From: Streptomyces sp. NBC_01317
GTDB taxonomy: Bacteria > Actinomycetota > Actinomycetes > Streptomycetales > Streptomycetaceae
Direction: 5' to 3'
Assembly (NCBI RefSeq): GCF_035961655.1
Contig: NZ_CP108393.1
Location: 7,649,501 to 7,713,500 of the forward strand
Length of the DNA stretch: 64,000 nt
Shown: positions 16,162 through 25,122 of the stretch, in pieces
Layout: each line of letters begins with the position of its first letter
Numbering within the stretch: the first letter of the stretch is position 1
The notes under the pieces: generated by a model
Databases searched by the model: none
The model's input: the letters and a program-made list of their open reading frames with translations, nothing else
Told to the model about the DNA's origin: nothing
Made by a program: the position numbers and the translations under genes

Positions 16162-17451
16162 TCAGTCGCCCTGGCCCGTGATCACGACCGGGCCCCCGCC
16201 CGGATCCGCCCGGTCGATCCAGTCGGCGGAGACGTACAGCGGACGGTTCGGCAGCGCGCCGCGCCGCAGGCGCTCGCGGTGCAGCACCCGGCCGTCCTGG
16301 CTGACGACCAACGCGGACAGCCGGCCGGCGGGCCGTGCCGTACGGAGGGCGAAGCGGCCGAGCGGCGGGCGCGGCCCCCTGGGGTCGATACGGTTCGGCG
16401 CCACCCACCGCAGGGGCGCGTCGACCTCCACCGCCAGCTGCCCGTCCGGCCACCGCCCGTCGGACAGGTATCGCAGCACCGGGCCCGCGACGAGCCGGCC
16501 CTCCCGGGCGGCGGTGCCCGCCGGCTCGACGGCGTGCAGCAGGTTGCCGACGGCGAAGACCCCCGCCGCGCCGGTACGGAACACGGTGTCGACGGCGGGG
16601 CCTCGCGTGCCCCGGTCCAGCGTGATGCCGCCCAGGCGGACCAGCTCGTGCTCGGGGATCCAGTCGCCGGTGAAGACGACCGTGTCACAGCCGAGGGTGA
16701 CCGTCCTGCCGTCGGTGTGCCGCAGCGCGACCCCGGTCAGCCGGACCCGGCCGAACAGTTCGGTCACCGTCGTGCCCGTGAGGAGCGGGACGCGCCGGTG
16801 CAGCCGGGCCCCGGCCCCCGCCGCCCAGGACGACTGGTGGCGCGGCTGGTCGGTGACCATGGCCGCGATCTCCACGCCGGCGCCGCGCAGGGTGCGCACC
16901 GCGGAGTAGCTGACGGGCTCGGCCCCGACGACGACGGCGCGGCCGCCGACCGGCTGGTGGTGGAGGTGGACGGCCTGCTGGAGCTCGCCGGTGGTGAACA
17001 CGCCCGCCGGCCGGGTGCCGGGCACCAGCCGCGCGGCGCGCGGCCGTTCGCGCGCGCCGGTCGCCAGGACGACCGCCCCCGCGGTCAGCCGCTCCAGTCC
17101 GTCGCGGCTGGTGGTGTCCACGGTGAGCGGACCGGCCCAGCCGGTCACGGAGACGCCCGTACGGACCAGGGCACCGGCCCCCGCGGCCGTGTCGGACCAG
17201 TGGCGGGCGTACGCGGGGCCGCTCATCGGGCGCCGCAGGTCCCGCAGGCCGAACCCCGCGTGGTAGCAGTGCCGGGGGATCCCCCCGGCCTGCTCCTCAC
17301 GGTCCACGACCTCGACCGTTCCGGCGCCGGCGGCGGCCAGCCGGGCCGCCGCCGCGAGACCCGCCGGGCCCGCGCCGACCACCAGCACGTCGACGGAGCG
17401 CTCCCGGCGGACGGCGCCCGGCGGCCCGCCGTTGTCTGCTGTCGCGTTCAT
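16162..17451 (-). CDS. NAD(P)/FAD-dependent oxidoreductase (GlpB/HcnB-like)
   Basis: 429 residues. ATG at 17451 overlaps the upstream gene's stop (ATGA). It has an N-terminal FAD motif VDVLVVGAGPAGLAAAARLAAAG, a second nucleotide-binding motif GGRAVVVGAEPVSYSAVRTL, and a GDWIPEHELVRLGGI...VFAVGNLLHAVEPAG segment typical of pyridine nucleotide-disulfide-type oxidoreductases. Known relatives are partners of GlpA-like flavoproteins, in glycerol-3-phosphate dehydrogenase or opine/hydrogen cyanide synthase pairs. Third gene of the glp-like operon; probably an electron-transfer partner of the adjacent BFD-bearing dehydrogenase. Confidence 0.85.
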   Translation of the reverse strand: MNATADNGGPPGAVRRERSVDVLVVGAGPAGLAAAARLAAAGAGTVEVVDREEQAGGIPRHCYHAGFGLRDLRRPMSGPAYARHWSDTAAGAGALVRTGVSVTGWAGPLTVDTTSRDGLERLTAGAVVLATGARERPRAARLVPGTRPAGVFTTGELQQAVHLHHQPVGGRAVVVGAEPVSYSAVRTLRGAGVEIAAMVTDQPRHQSSWAAGAGARLHRRVPLLTGTTVTELFGRVRLTGVALRHTDGRTVTLGCDTVVFTGDWIPEHELVRLGGITLDRGTRGPAVDTVFRTGAAGVFAVGNLLHAVEPAGTAAREGRLVAGPVLRYLSDGRWPDGQLAVEVDAPLRWVAPNRIDPRGPRPPLGRFALRTARPAGRLSALVVSQDGRVLHRERLRRGALPNRPLYVSADWIDRADPGGGPVVITGQGD

Positions 17452-18941
17452 GATCCGGCCTCCGGCCGCAGAGGGGGCGCGCCGCCGTCGGACCTGACAG
17501 GGGCGCCGGTGGTGTCGGGGCTGGGGGTGACCGGGCTCGGTGTGACAGGGCTGTCAGTGCTGAGCAGCGCGAGCACGGCGGCGCCGCAGTGGAAACCCTG
17601 GCACCGGCCGGCCCGCGCCCGGGTGCGCCGCCGCAGCCCTTCGAGCGAGCGGGCCGGGACCGTGGCGGTGAGGGCGTCGCGGATCTCGCCGCGCGAGACC
17701 CGCTCGCAGTGGCAGACGAGCCTGCCGTACTCAGGATCGGCCGCGATCAGCTCCGGACGTTCGTACGGGCGCGGAGAGGTCCGGCCGAGGTAGGGCATGG
17801 TCACCGGGTCGAGCGTCCGGGGCTCGCCCAGCTCCTCGCCCGCCTCCGTCAGCAGCTCGACCACATGGGCGGCGATCGCCATCGACGCGGTCAGCCCGGT
17901 GGAGCGGATCCCGCCCACCGTCACGTACCGCTGCCCCGGGTGGCAGCGGATCCGGTAGTCGTCCTCCTCGGTCGCGGCGCGCAGCCCCGCGTACACGGCC
18001 GTCACCTCCTCGTCGAGGAGCGCGGGCACGATCCGCCGGCCCTTCGCCCGCAGGAAGGCGAGCCCTTCGGCCGAGGAGTGGGTGGCGGTGCGGTCGGTCA
18101 GGTCCTCGGCGGTGGGGCCGAGCAGGACGTTGCCGTACACCGTCGGCGCCACCAGCACCCCCTTGCCGAGGGCGGTGGGCACCGGCAGCAGGATGTGCCG
18201 GACCAGGTCGCGCGCGAACGTGTCGAAGACCATCAGCTGGCCCCGGCGCGGGGTCACCGTGAAGTCGGTGTGGCCGAGCTGCCGGTCGAGGTCGTCCGCG
18301 TACAGCCCGGCGGCGTTGATCAGCACGTGCGTACGCAACCGGCCCCGGACGGTGGTGAGTTCGTGCGGCGATCCGCTGCTCACCCTTTCCACGCGGCAGT
18401 TGAGGTGCAGGTCGGCTCCGCCGCGCACCGCCTGGGTGGCGTACGCGAGGGTGGTCGTCCACGGGCAGATGACACTCTCGCCCGGCACGGTGAGCGCGCC
18501 GAGCGCCCCGGGGCCCAGGGCCGGCTCGCGCCGGTAGACCTCTTCGGGCCCGATGACGCGGGTGTCGTGGCAGTGGTTGCGCTCGGCCTTCTCCATGAGC
18601 CGTGGCAGCGCGGCCAGTTGCTCGTCGTCCCACGCCACGAGCAGCGCGCCGACCGGCTCGACGGGGATGCCGCTCTCCTCGGCGTACGCGGCCAGCCGCC
18701 GCTGTCCCTCACGGACCAGCCGGGACTCCAGCGACCCCGGCACGGCGTCGAAACCGGTGTGCAGAATGGCCGTGTTGGCCTTCGACGTGCCGTCCCCGAC
18801 GTCGTCGGCCGCGTCCATGAAGGCGATCCGCAGGTCGTACCGCGTCAGTTCACGGGTGATGGCCGCGCCGACCACCCCGGCGCCGACGACCACGACGTCG
18901 TACACCTCGTCCGGCAGAACCCCCGTTGTGGTGACAGTCAT
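17448..18941 (-). CDS. FAD-dependent glycerol-3-phosphate dehydrogenase-like protein with C-terminal BFD [2Fe-2S] domain (GlpA type)
   Basis: 497 residues. N-terminal FAD motif YDVVVVGAGVVGAAITRELTRYDLRIAFMD; DAO-fold body with GPTAEDLTDR and YVTVGGIRSTGLTASMAIAAHV. After residue 400 comes a bacterioferritin-associated-ferredoxin-like domain with CHC at 410-412 and CQGFHC at 447-452, four Cys positioned to hold a [2Fe-2S] cluster. A Ser/Pro/Thr tail with TPSP repeats ends the protein. This fits oxidation of glycerol 3-phosphate to dihydroxyacetone phosphate, with electrons passed to the cluster and the next flavoprotein. The upstream kinase supports that; another polyol phosphate remains possible. 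Confidence 0.87.
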   Translation of the reverse strand: MTVTTTGVLPDEVYDVVVVGAGVVGAAITRELTRYDLRIAFMDAADDVGDGTSKANTAILHTGFDAVPGSLESRLVREGQRRLAAYAEESGIPVEPVGALLVAWDDEQLAALPRLMEKAERNHCHDTRVIGPEEVYRREPALGPGALGALTVPGESVICPWTTTLAYATQAVRGGADLHLNCRVERVSSGSPHELTTVRGRLRTHVLINAAGLYADDLDRQLGHTDFTVTPRRGQLMVFDTFARDLVRHILLPVPTALGKGVLVAPTVYGNVLLGPTAEDLTDRTATHSSAEGLAFLRAKGRRIVPALLDEEVTAVYAGLRAATEEDDYRIRCHPGQRYVTVGGIRSTGLTASMAIAAHVVELLTEAGEELGEPRTLDPVTMPYLGRTSPRPYERPELIAADPEYGRLVCHCERVSRGEIRDALTATVPARSLEGLRRRTRARAGRCQGFHCGAAVLALLSTDSPVTPSPVTPSPDTTGAPVRSDGGAPPLRPEAGS

Positions 18942-18953
18942 GGTGCTCCAGGC

Positions 18954-20450
18954 TCAGGGTGCCGCGACGGGCGGGGGAGTACGGTCCACCAGCGCGGCGA
19001 CGGCCGCGCGGAAGACCCCGAGGCGGCCGGCGGCCTCGGCCGGGCCGATCCGTGGTTCGTAGACGGCCGACGGCCTCCACGGCGGTACGACGTCCGGCAG
19101 TGAGAGGCCCGAGTCGAGTCCCAGCCGCGCCAGGGCGCCCACGCCCAGGGCCGTGGCGTCCGGCAGCGCGGACACCTCCACGGGCCGTTGCAGCAGGTCC
19201 GCCTGGGTCTGCATCAGCAGCGCCGACCGGGTCAGACCGCCGTCGACCCGCAGGACGGTCAGCGGCACCCCGACATCGGCGGCCACCGCGTCGGCCAGCT
19301 CCACGACCTGGGCGGCGATCCCCTCGCACAGGGCGCGGACCAGGTGTCCCGCGCCGGTGTCGAGCCCCAGACCGGTCACCGAGCCCCGCAGGTCGCCCCG
19401 CCACCACGGCGCGGCCAGCCCGGCGAGCGCCGGGACGAACGTGACCCCGCCGCTGTCCGGCACGGACAGGCCGACCGGATCCAGGTCACCGGCCCCGGAG
19501 ATCACCCCGAGATCGGTGAGCCAGCGTACGGCGGAGGCGGCCGTGTAGACCTGCCCGTCCAGGCAGTAGCTGGTCCGCCCGCCGAGCCGCCAGGCGACAC
19601 AACTGACCAGGCCGGACGTGCCCCTGCGTGGCCGGTGGCCGGTCTGCGCGAGCAGGAACGCCCCTGTGCCGTACGTGCACTTGGCGGTGCCCGGCTCCGT
19701 CACGTCCTGGGCGAGCAGCGCGGCCTGCTGGTCGACCAGCAGGCCGGTGAGCGGGATCTCGGGCCCGAACGCGGTGGTGGTGCCGACGGGGCCCGCCGCG
19801 TCGACGATCCCGGGCATCGCCTCGTCGGCCAGCCCGTACAGCGCCCGCGCCTCGCGCGACCACTCCACGCGGTCCAGGTCGAGCAGCTGGGTCCGGCCCG
19901 CGGTCGCGGCATCGGTGACAAACGCGCCGGTCAACTGGTGGACCAGCCAGGCGTCGCTGGTGGTGACCACTCCCTCGCGGGTGAGCCGGCGCCGGATCCA
20001 GGCCATCTTGGGCGCGGCGAAGTAGGGGTCGACGGGCAGACCGGTCAGTTCCGTCAACCGGGCCGCGTGCGGGGCCAGTTCGGCGCAGAGCGACTCCGCA
20101 CGCCGGTCCTGCCAGACGATCGCGTCGGTGAGCGGGGCGCCCGTCGCCGGATCCCAGGCCAGGACCGTCTCGCCCTGGTTGGCGAGTCCGACGGCGGCGA
20201 CGGGCTCCCCCGCGTCCGCGAGCGCTCGGCGGCCCGCGTCGAGGACGGAGGACAGCAGCAGGGCCGGGTCCACCTCCACCGTGCCCCCGGGGCCGTAGCG
20301 GGGGGCCGCCGGGGCCGATCCCGTGCCGATCACACCGCGTTCGGGACAGATGACCAGCGCCTTGGTGGACGACGTGCCCTGGTCGACGGCGAGCACCGGC
20401 CGGGAGGCGGGCCCGGAGATGCCGGGGAGGGAGTGCTGGGCCGGGCGCAT
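18954..20450 (-). CDS. FGGY-family carbohydrate kinase (glycerol kinase-like)
   Basis: 498 residues from ATG at 20450 (MRPAQHSLPGISG). The 24 codons upstream in frame look non-coding. The ATP-binding N-terminal motif RPVLAVDQGTSSTKALVI, the substrate-side segment IVWQDRRAESLCAEL, and the FGGY C-terminal motif LTVLRVDGGLTRSALLMQTQADLLQRPVEV are clear. DQGTSST favours glycerol kinase over xylulokinase. Followed at 12 bases by the GlpA-like dehydrogenase, so the operon phosphorylates then oxidises the substrate. Promoter must lie in 20451-20750; no operator stands out. Confidence 0.85.
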   Translation of the reverse strand: MRPAQHSLPGISGPASRPVLAVDQGTSSTKALVICPERGVIGTGSAPAAPRYGPGGTVEVDPALLLSSVLDAGRRALADAGEPVAAVGLANQGETVLAWDPATGAPLTDAIVWQDRRAESLCAELAPHAARLTELTGLPVDPYFAAPKMAWIRRRLTREGVVTTSDAWLVHQLTGAFVTDAATAGRTQLLDLDRVEWSREARALYGLADEAMPGIVDAAGPVGTTTAFGPEIPLTGLLVDQQAALLAQDVTEPGTAKCTYGTGAFLLAQTGHRPRRGTSGLVSCVAWRLGGRTSYCLDGQVYTAASAVRWLTDLGVISGAGDLDPVGLSVPDSGGVTFVPALAGLAAPWWRGDLRGSVTGLGLDTGAGHLVRALCEGIAAQVVELADAVAADVGVPLTVLRVDGGLTRSALLMQTQADLLQRPVEVSALPDATALGVGALARLGLDSGLSLPDVVPPWRPSAVYEPRIGPAEAAGRLGVFRAAVAALVDRTPPPVAAP

Positions 20451-20838
20451 GTCCCCGTTCTTCGCTCGCAGGAGGTCGTGATCGCTCTGCGAAAGGGTGG
20501 TGCAGGTCAGAGACGGCGTCAAGGGCGGAACGGCGGACCGGGGAGCACGGGAACGGGGCCGCGCGCCGGGCGGATCCGTACGAAACTCCCGTGGCGCGTG
20601 TGACGAGTTGCAAAAAGTCGGCTGAGCGACCGGATTTTGACGGGGTGGGACCTACAATGATCGCCGAGCACCGGCAGGGCGCCCTTGAGGCACCCGACCA
20701 GCAGCGGATCGCTTCGCACCCCCACCGCGCCAGAGGATCCATGACGACCACATGCCTATCCGGGTGTCGCTTCCGCCGCACCCGATACACCCGACATACC
20801 CGGCGCACGCGTGTTCCGGGTCGACCGGGGCCGGGCTG
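20451..20838. promoter_or_regulatory. Divergent promoter region between kinase and hypothetical gene
   Basis: About 390 bases. A -10-like TACAAT is at 20653-20658, but TTGACG (20637-20642) is only 10 bases upstream of it, too close for a normal -35 partner. An AT-rich stretch around 20608-20620 (GTTGCAAAAAGT) is unusual for this GC-rich context. No palindromic operator found by eye. Confidence 0.35.
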
Positions 20839-21837
20839 ATGGCGGGCGACCACATACGTCCCGTCTACCACCCGGCGGGCCACGACGGCGAGTTGCGCGC
20901 CGCCGTACAGGACCTCAAGGCCGGGCGGTGGGTGTCGATGCGCAACCTGCTGGCCGACACGTCGGGTTGGGGACTGTGGACCCAGCGGACGCAGGTGCTC
21001 GCGGCCGTCGCCGCCGGTTCGGACGCCGTCCGGACCTGGCGCGCCGAGGAACCCGCGAATGTCGCCGCGACGGTGATGCACACCCGCGTCGTGGTCGAAC
21101 GCGCCCTGCGGGCGCACCGGGAGGGGCATCCGCGCACCAAGGAGCTGTGGCAGCTGGGGTGGGAGGCGTGCGGCGCCGCGGCCAGGATCGCCCCCGACGA
21201 CCCCGTGCCGTGGGTGTGCCTGCTCGCGCTGTCCCAACTCGACTCCCGGCAGCGGCTGGAGGAGCACCGGCTCGCGCCGCCGGGCCCGATGCTGTTCCCG
21301 GGCCCCTGGGAACTGCTGTCCGAGGCCGACCGGCGCGACCCGTACAACCGCGAGGCCTACCACCGCATGCTCCAGTTCGTGTACGCGCGCAGGGGCTCCC
21401 GCTCGCTCGCCGAGGCCGTCAACTTCGCCCAGTGGGCGGCCTCCACGGCGCCGGCGGGGTCGGCCCTGCACGTCCTGCCGCTGTACGTACGGGTGGAGCG
21501 CTACCGCCGCGAGAACGGGCAGGAGAAAGCCCTCGACCTGCACTGGGTCACGGAGGACGCCACCCGGGACGCGGCGCGGGCGCTGGACCTGTGGTTCGAC
21601 CGGGCGGTCCTGGCCGAGGCCTCGCTGCTCGACCTCAGCCATCTCGCGCACGCCCTCTGGGGATCGCTCCAATTCGAGTCCGCGGCGCGGGTGTTCGAGG
21701 CGCTCGGGCCGTTCTACGCCACCCTTCCCTGGGCCTACCGGGCCCGGGACCCCGCGCAGGCGGAGGAGATGTTCCTCCGCGCCCGGAGCCGCTCGCTCGC
21801 CGGTGCCCGCGAGGCCCGGGGCGACCCGCCGGGCTGA
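20839..21837 (+). CDS. Conserved hypothetical protein, helical
   Basis: 332 residues from ATG at 20839 (MAGDHIRPVYHPAGHDGEL); an ATG at 20752 would add 29 Pro/His-rich residues that look untranslated. The protein is mostly helical with repeated Trp/Ala-rich segments (WVSMRNLLADTSGWGLWTQRTQVL, NFAQWAASTAPAGSALHVLPLYVRVERYRRENG, LSHLAHALWGSLQFESAARVFEALGPFYATLPWAY), suggesting a TPR-like or alpha-solenoid scaffold. I do not recognise the family. No enzyme motif seen. Followed by 145 bases and an amino acid permease on the same strand. Confidence 0.7.
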   Translation: MAGDHIRPVYHPAGHDGELRAAVQDLKAGRWVSMRNLLADTSGWGLWTQRTQVLAAVAAGSDAVRTWRAEEPANVAATVMHTRVVVERALRAHREGHPRTKELWQLGWEACGAAARIAPDDPVPWVCLLALSQLDSRQRLEEHRLAPPGPMLFPGPWELLSEADRRDPYNREAYHRMLQFVYARRGSRSLAEAVNFAQWAASTAPAGSALHVLPLYVRVERYRRENGQEKALDLHWVTEDATRDAARALDLWFDRAVLAEASLLDLSHLAHALWGSLQFESAARVFEALGPFYATLPWAYRARDPAQAEEMFLRARSRSLAGAREARGDPPG

Positions 21838-21982
21838 GCCGGGCCCAGCCGGCCGGCCGGGCCCCCGCCCCGTCCGGCCGTACGACTCCACCGCGCCGGT
21901 TCCGTACCCCCGCACCCCGTTCCGTACCAGCCCGTATGCCCGTACCCGTCCCCTCGTCCCCGCCCCACCCCGGAGGTTTCCC

Positions 21983-23512
21983 GTGTCCCTTTCCCCGCCG
22001 GCCTGGTCGAACTCCGGCCTCGGTCCGCAGAAGGACGAAGAACAACGGCTGCGGGAACTCGGCTACCAGCCCGTCCTCGCCCGCCGCATGGGAGGGTTCG
22101 GCAACTTCGCCATCAGCTTCTCGGTCATCTCCATCCTCTCCGGATGCATGACCCTGTACGGCTTCGGCATGAACACCGGCGGTCCGGCGGTGATGCTCTG
22201 GGGCTGGGCGGGCGTCGGCCTGTTCGTCCTCTGCGTCGGCATGGCGCTCGCCGAGGTGACCAGCGCCTATCCGACCTCCGGCGCCCTCTACTACATGGCC
22301 GACCGGCTGGGCGGCCGTAAGTGGGGCTGGTACACCGGCTGGTTGAACCTGCTCGGGCTGCTGGGCGCGATCGCCGGAATCGACTACGGCGCCGCGCTGT
22401 TCACCGGAGCCTTCCTGAACCTGCGCTTCGGGTTCGAGCCCACCCCGGGCTGGACCATGGTCATCTTCGTGTGCATCCTGCTGCTGCACGCCGTGCTCAA
22501 CCTGTTCGGCGTACGGCTGGTCAGTGTGCTGAACTCGGTCAGTGTGTGGTGGCACCTCGGTGGTGTCGCCGTCATCGTCGGCGCCCTGGCGATCGTGCCG
22601 TCCCACCACCAGTCGCCCACCTACGTCTTCACCGAGTTCGTCAACAACACCGGCTGGCACAACTCGTTGTACGTGGCGGCGGTCGGACTGCTGCTGGCGC
22701 AGTACACCTTCTGCGGGTACGACGCCTCCGCCCACCTCTCCGAGGAGACGTCGAACGCCTCCGTCACGGCGGCGCGCGGCATCGTGCGCGCCATCTGGGT
22801 CTCCTGGATCGCCGGCTTCGCCCTGCTGGCCGGCCTCACGTTCGCCATCCAGGACTACACCGGCGCCCTGAACAGCTCCACCGGCGTGCCGCCCGCGCAG
22901 ATCCTCATCGACGCGCTCGGCACGAGCGGCGCCACCGCGATGCTCCTGGTCGTGATCGTCGCGCAGCTGTTCTGCGGCAACGCGGAGGTCGCCGCCGCCA
23001 GCCGGATGGTGTTCGCGTTCAGCCGCGACAACGCGCTGCCCGGCTCGGCGTGGTGGCGGCGCGTCAGCAGCCGTACGCAGACCCCCGTCAACGCGGTGTG
23101 GCTGTCGGTGGTCGTCGCCTGCGTGCTCGCCCTGCCCTCCCTGTACTCCACGACCGCGTACAACGCCGTCGTCGCCATCAACGTCATCGGCATCACCCCC
23201 GCGTACGCCATCCCGATCTACCTGCGGCTGCGCGCGGGCAAGCGCTTTGAGCCCGGCCCGTGGAACCTCGGCCGCTGGAGCAAGCCGGTCGGCTGGATCG
23301 CGGTGACGTGGGTGGCCGGGGTGACGGTCCTCTTCTGCCTTCCGCAGGCGAGCCCGGTGACCGTCGACTCCATGAACTACGCGGTGGTCGCGCTCGCCGT
23401 CGTGCTCGTGCTCGCCACGGTGTGGTGGTACGTGGCGCGCGGCTCGTACAGCACCCCGCAGTCGTACGGGAACGCGCGCGAGCAGTCGGAGATCTCCGAG
23501 GGGATCGTCTAG
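21983..23512 (+). CDS. Amino acid/GABA permease, APC superfamily
   Basis: 509 residues. GTG at 21983 follows GGAGG by six bases; earlier in-frame codons are Pro/Arg-rich and unlikely. The APC signature region near the N-terminus is ELGYQPVLARRMGGFGNFAISFSVISILSGCMTLYGFGMNTGGP, then about 12 hydrophobic spans, with ALAEVTSAYPTSGALYYMADRLGGRKWGWYTGWLNLLG as the conserved loop of the amino-acid-choline-transporter branch. Expected to import amino acids, GABA or choline-like compounds by secondary transport. Ends with a polar Ser/Glu tail. Terminator follows at 23533. Confidence 0.9.
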   Translation: MSLSPPAWSNSGLGPQKDEEQRLRELGYQPVLARRMGGFGNFAISFSVISILSGCMTLYGFGMNTGGPAVMLWGWAGVGLFVLCVGMALAEVTSAYPTSGALYYMADRLGGRKWGWYTGWLNLLGLLGAIAGIDYGAALFTGAFLNLRFGFEPTPGWTMVIFVCILLLHAVLNLFGVRLVSVLNSVSVWWHLGGVAVIVGALAIVPSHHQSPTYVFTEFVNNTGWHNSLYVAAVGLLLAQYTFCGYDASAHLSEETSNASVTAARGIVRAIWVSWIAGFALLAGLTFAIQDYTGALNSSTGVPPAQILIDALGTSGATAMLLVVIVAQLFCGNAEVAAASRMVFAFSRDNALPGSAWWRRVSSRTQTPVNAVWLSVVVACVLALPSLYSTTAYNAVVAINVIGITPAYAIPIYLRLRAGKRFEPGPWNLGRWSKPVGWIAVTWVAGVTVLFCLPQASPVTVDSMNYAVVALAVVLVLATVWWYVARGSYSTPQSYGNAREQSEISEGIV

Positions 23513-23532
23513 CCGTTGAACCACGCGCCGAG

Positions 23533-23562
23533 CGGCCCCGTCCCGGGACCGGGGCGGGGCCG
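23533..23562. terminator. Hairpin terminator between convergent genes
   Basis: CGGCCCCG (23533-23540) pairs with CGGGGCCG (23555-23562); the inner TCCCGG/CCGGGG pairs with one wobble. It lies exactly between the permease stop and the chitosanase stop (reading leftward), and could serve both strands. Confidence 0.7.
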
Positions 23563-23564
23563 TT

Positions 23565-24341
23565 CTACTTCGCGGCGCCGTTGTACTTCGCGCCGCCGTT
23601 CTCCCGTACGAACTTCTTCGCCAGCGCTTCCCCCAGCCGGACGGCCTCGTCGTGGTTCTCGATGGGGGAGACCCGGGTGTTCTTGAACAGGATGTACGTC
23701 ACCCCCGAGGGCACGCCGCCCCGCTGGGGGTGCGCCGGAATGCCCAGGCCGTCCGCCGTTGCGTACGAGGCCTCCCCGATGATGCCCACCGGGCCGGTGT
23801 CGCCGACCACCGCGTACTGCACCCGCCCGCCGTGGACGACGGCCACGACCCCGCCCCCGCGGATGCCCGACGCCGGGTAGCTCCACCGCTCGCTCGGCGC
23901 CGGCACGACGACGAACGGCAGCTTCTCCGAGTTCAGCGGCCTGCCGTCGGACTGGGAGAAGGCGGTGCTTTCCTGGAACCAGGGGTCGGTCGTCGTGTTG
24001 CAGTGGGCGGTGACCTGCCCGTCGCAGTCGATGTCCATGTCGGCCTTCCAGAACACCGCGCCCGTCGCACCGCAGACGGGAACCGTGGCCGCCGCGCCGG
24101 CGTCGACGCGGTACTTGCCCTTCGAGACCGGGGCGCAGGCGGTGGTCGCGGCCAGCAGGTCCGCCGCCTGCACCGTGCCCTCCTGGTCCGGTGCCCGCCG
24201 CTCGCCGCCCGGCCCGCCCGCCCCCGCCGGGGGGCCGGCGGGGGCGAGGGACGTCGCCTCGGCGGGAAGGACGGTCGCGGGCAGGGCCGCGGCCAGCAGG
24301 GCGGTACCGACCGTGCCGAGAACATGGGTACGACGAGCCAT
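23565..24341 (-). CDS. Secreted GH75 family chitosanase
   Basis: 258 residues from ATG at 24341, preceded by an AAAAGGAT ribosome site. Sec signal LGTVGTALLAAALPATVLPAEA, then a Pro/Gly-rich linker, then the GH75 domain. VFWKADMDIDCDGQVTAHCN contains the conserved acidic cluster expected at the active site, and PFVVVPAPSERW, VVHGGRVQYAVVGDTGPVGIIGEAS and FKNTRVSPIENHDE match the family's core. It should hydrolyse chitosan outside the cell. Four Cys in the mature part could pair. No binding module visible. Nearby Nudix gene upstream is probably unrelated. Confidence 0.85.
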   Translation of the reverse strand: MARRTHVLGTVGTALLAAALPATVLPAEATSLAPAGPPAGAGGPGGERRAPDQEGTVQAADLLAATTACAPVSKGKYRVDAGAAATVPVCGATGAVFWKADMDIDCDGQVTAHCNTTTDPWFQESTAFSQSDGRPLNSEKLPFVVVPAPSERWSYPASGIRGGGVVAVVHGGRVQYAVVGDTGPVGIIGEASYATADGLGIPAHPQRGGVPSGVTYILFKNTRVSPIENHDEAVRLGEALAKKFVRENGGAKYNGAAK

Positions 24342-24347
24342 GGGCTG

Positions 24348-24385
24348 ATCCTTTTCCTGGCGTTCCTGGCGTTCCTGGTGGCGAG
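24348..24385. repeat. Three tandem 9-bp repeats (CGTTCCTGG-type)
   Basis: CCTGGCGTTCCTGGCGTTC followed by CTGGTGGC upstream of the chitosanase start, in the 47-base gap after the Nudix stop. Too short to assign a function; on the minus strand it lies in the chitosanase leader, just 5' of the AAAAGGAT ribosome site. Confidence 0.5.
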
Positions 24386-24388
24386 GTC

Positions 24389-24901
24389 CTACTCGCCCGG
24401 CGGAGGGGGAAGCGGACGGTCGTTGTCCGCTATCTGCTCCGCCACCAGGGCCGCCAGCCGGTCCAGGAACACCCGCTGACCCGCCACCAGGCGCCGCGCC
24501 GCCTCCGGCAGGGCGAACCAGGCCACCCGGTCGATCTCGGGGAACTCCCGCAGGACACCGCTGCCCCGCGGCCACTCCATGGTGAACGTGCCGGGCACGG
24601 CGAGCGCCGGGTCCAGATCCCCCTCGACCGCCCAGATCGTGACGATCTTGCCGCCGCGCCGGCGTGACTCGCCCAGCGGTGTCCACGGCCCCTCGGGGGG
24701 CGGCAGGCCCAGCTCCTCCTGGAACTCCCGGCGCGCGGCGGCCTCGGCCGGCTCCTCGGGGCCGTACTCCCCCTTGGGGATCGACCACGCGGCGTCCTCG
24801 CGCCCCGCCCAGAACGGCCCGCCCATGTGCCCGAGCAGCACGGCGACACCGGTGTCGGTGACCCGGTGGACAAGAAGTCCCGCGCTGCGCTTGCCCGGCA
24901 T
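24389..24901 (-). CDS. Nudix hydrolase (MutT-like)
   Basis: 170 residues from ATG at 24901 (MPGKRSAGLLVHRV). The complete Nudix box GX5EX7REXXEEXG is seen at residues 44-65: G44, E50, R58, E59, E62, E63, G65. Predicted to cleave a nucleoside diphosphate linked to X with Mg2+. The upstream in-frame extension (to 25063) is the tandem-repeat DNA and is not coding. The AWSIPKGEYGPEEPAEAA context resembles the group of small actinobacterial Nudix proteins annotated as NTP pyrophosphohydrolases. Substrate unknown. Confidence 0.88.
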   Translation of the reverse strand: MPGKRSAGLLVHRVTDTGVAVLLGHMGGPFWAGREDAAWSIPKGEYGPEEPAEAAARREFQEELGLPPPEGPWTPLGESRRRGGKIVTIWAVEGDLDPALAVPGTFTMEWPRGSGVLREFPEIDRVAWFALPEAARRLVAGQRVFLDRLAALVAEQIADNDRPLPPPPGE

Positions 24902-24965
24902 GCCGTCAAGTCTGGGCGCTCCCGAGTCACTCCGCCCGAACTGATGAGCCGTGCGGGGCACGGCC

Positions 24966-25045
24966 GACGCCTCGACGGTCCGACGCCTCGACGGTCCGAG
25001 GCGTGGACGGTCCGAGGCGTGGACGGTCCGGCGCGTGGACGGCCC
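24966..25045. repeat. Five tandem 16-bp repeats
   Basis: Units begin at 24966, 24982, 24998, 25014 and 25030. The first two read GACGCCTCGACGGTCC, the next two GAGGCGTGGACGGTCC, the fifth GGCGCGTGGACGGCCC. The GACGCCTC and GAGGCGTG halves are nearly inverse of each other, so units 1-2 can pair with units 3-4. Located between the divergent Nudix and 48-residue genes, where it could form a cruciform or act as a clustered protein-binding site. Confidence 0.85.
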
Positions 25046-25122
25046 GGCACGGGGTAGGCGCACGGCAGATCGACCCGCCCACGGCTTCGGAAGCCATGGA
25101 TCCCGCGTCCCCAGGAGTCAAC

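Noticed and set aside
20637..20658. TTGACG and TACAAT as one promoter
   Set aside because: Only 10 bases apart, too short for sigma-70-type spacing; only the -10 is kept as a possibility.
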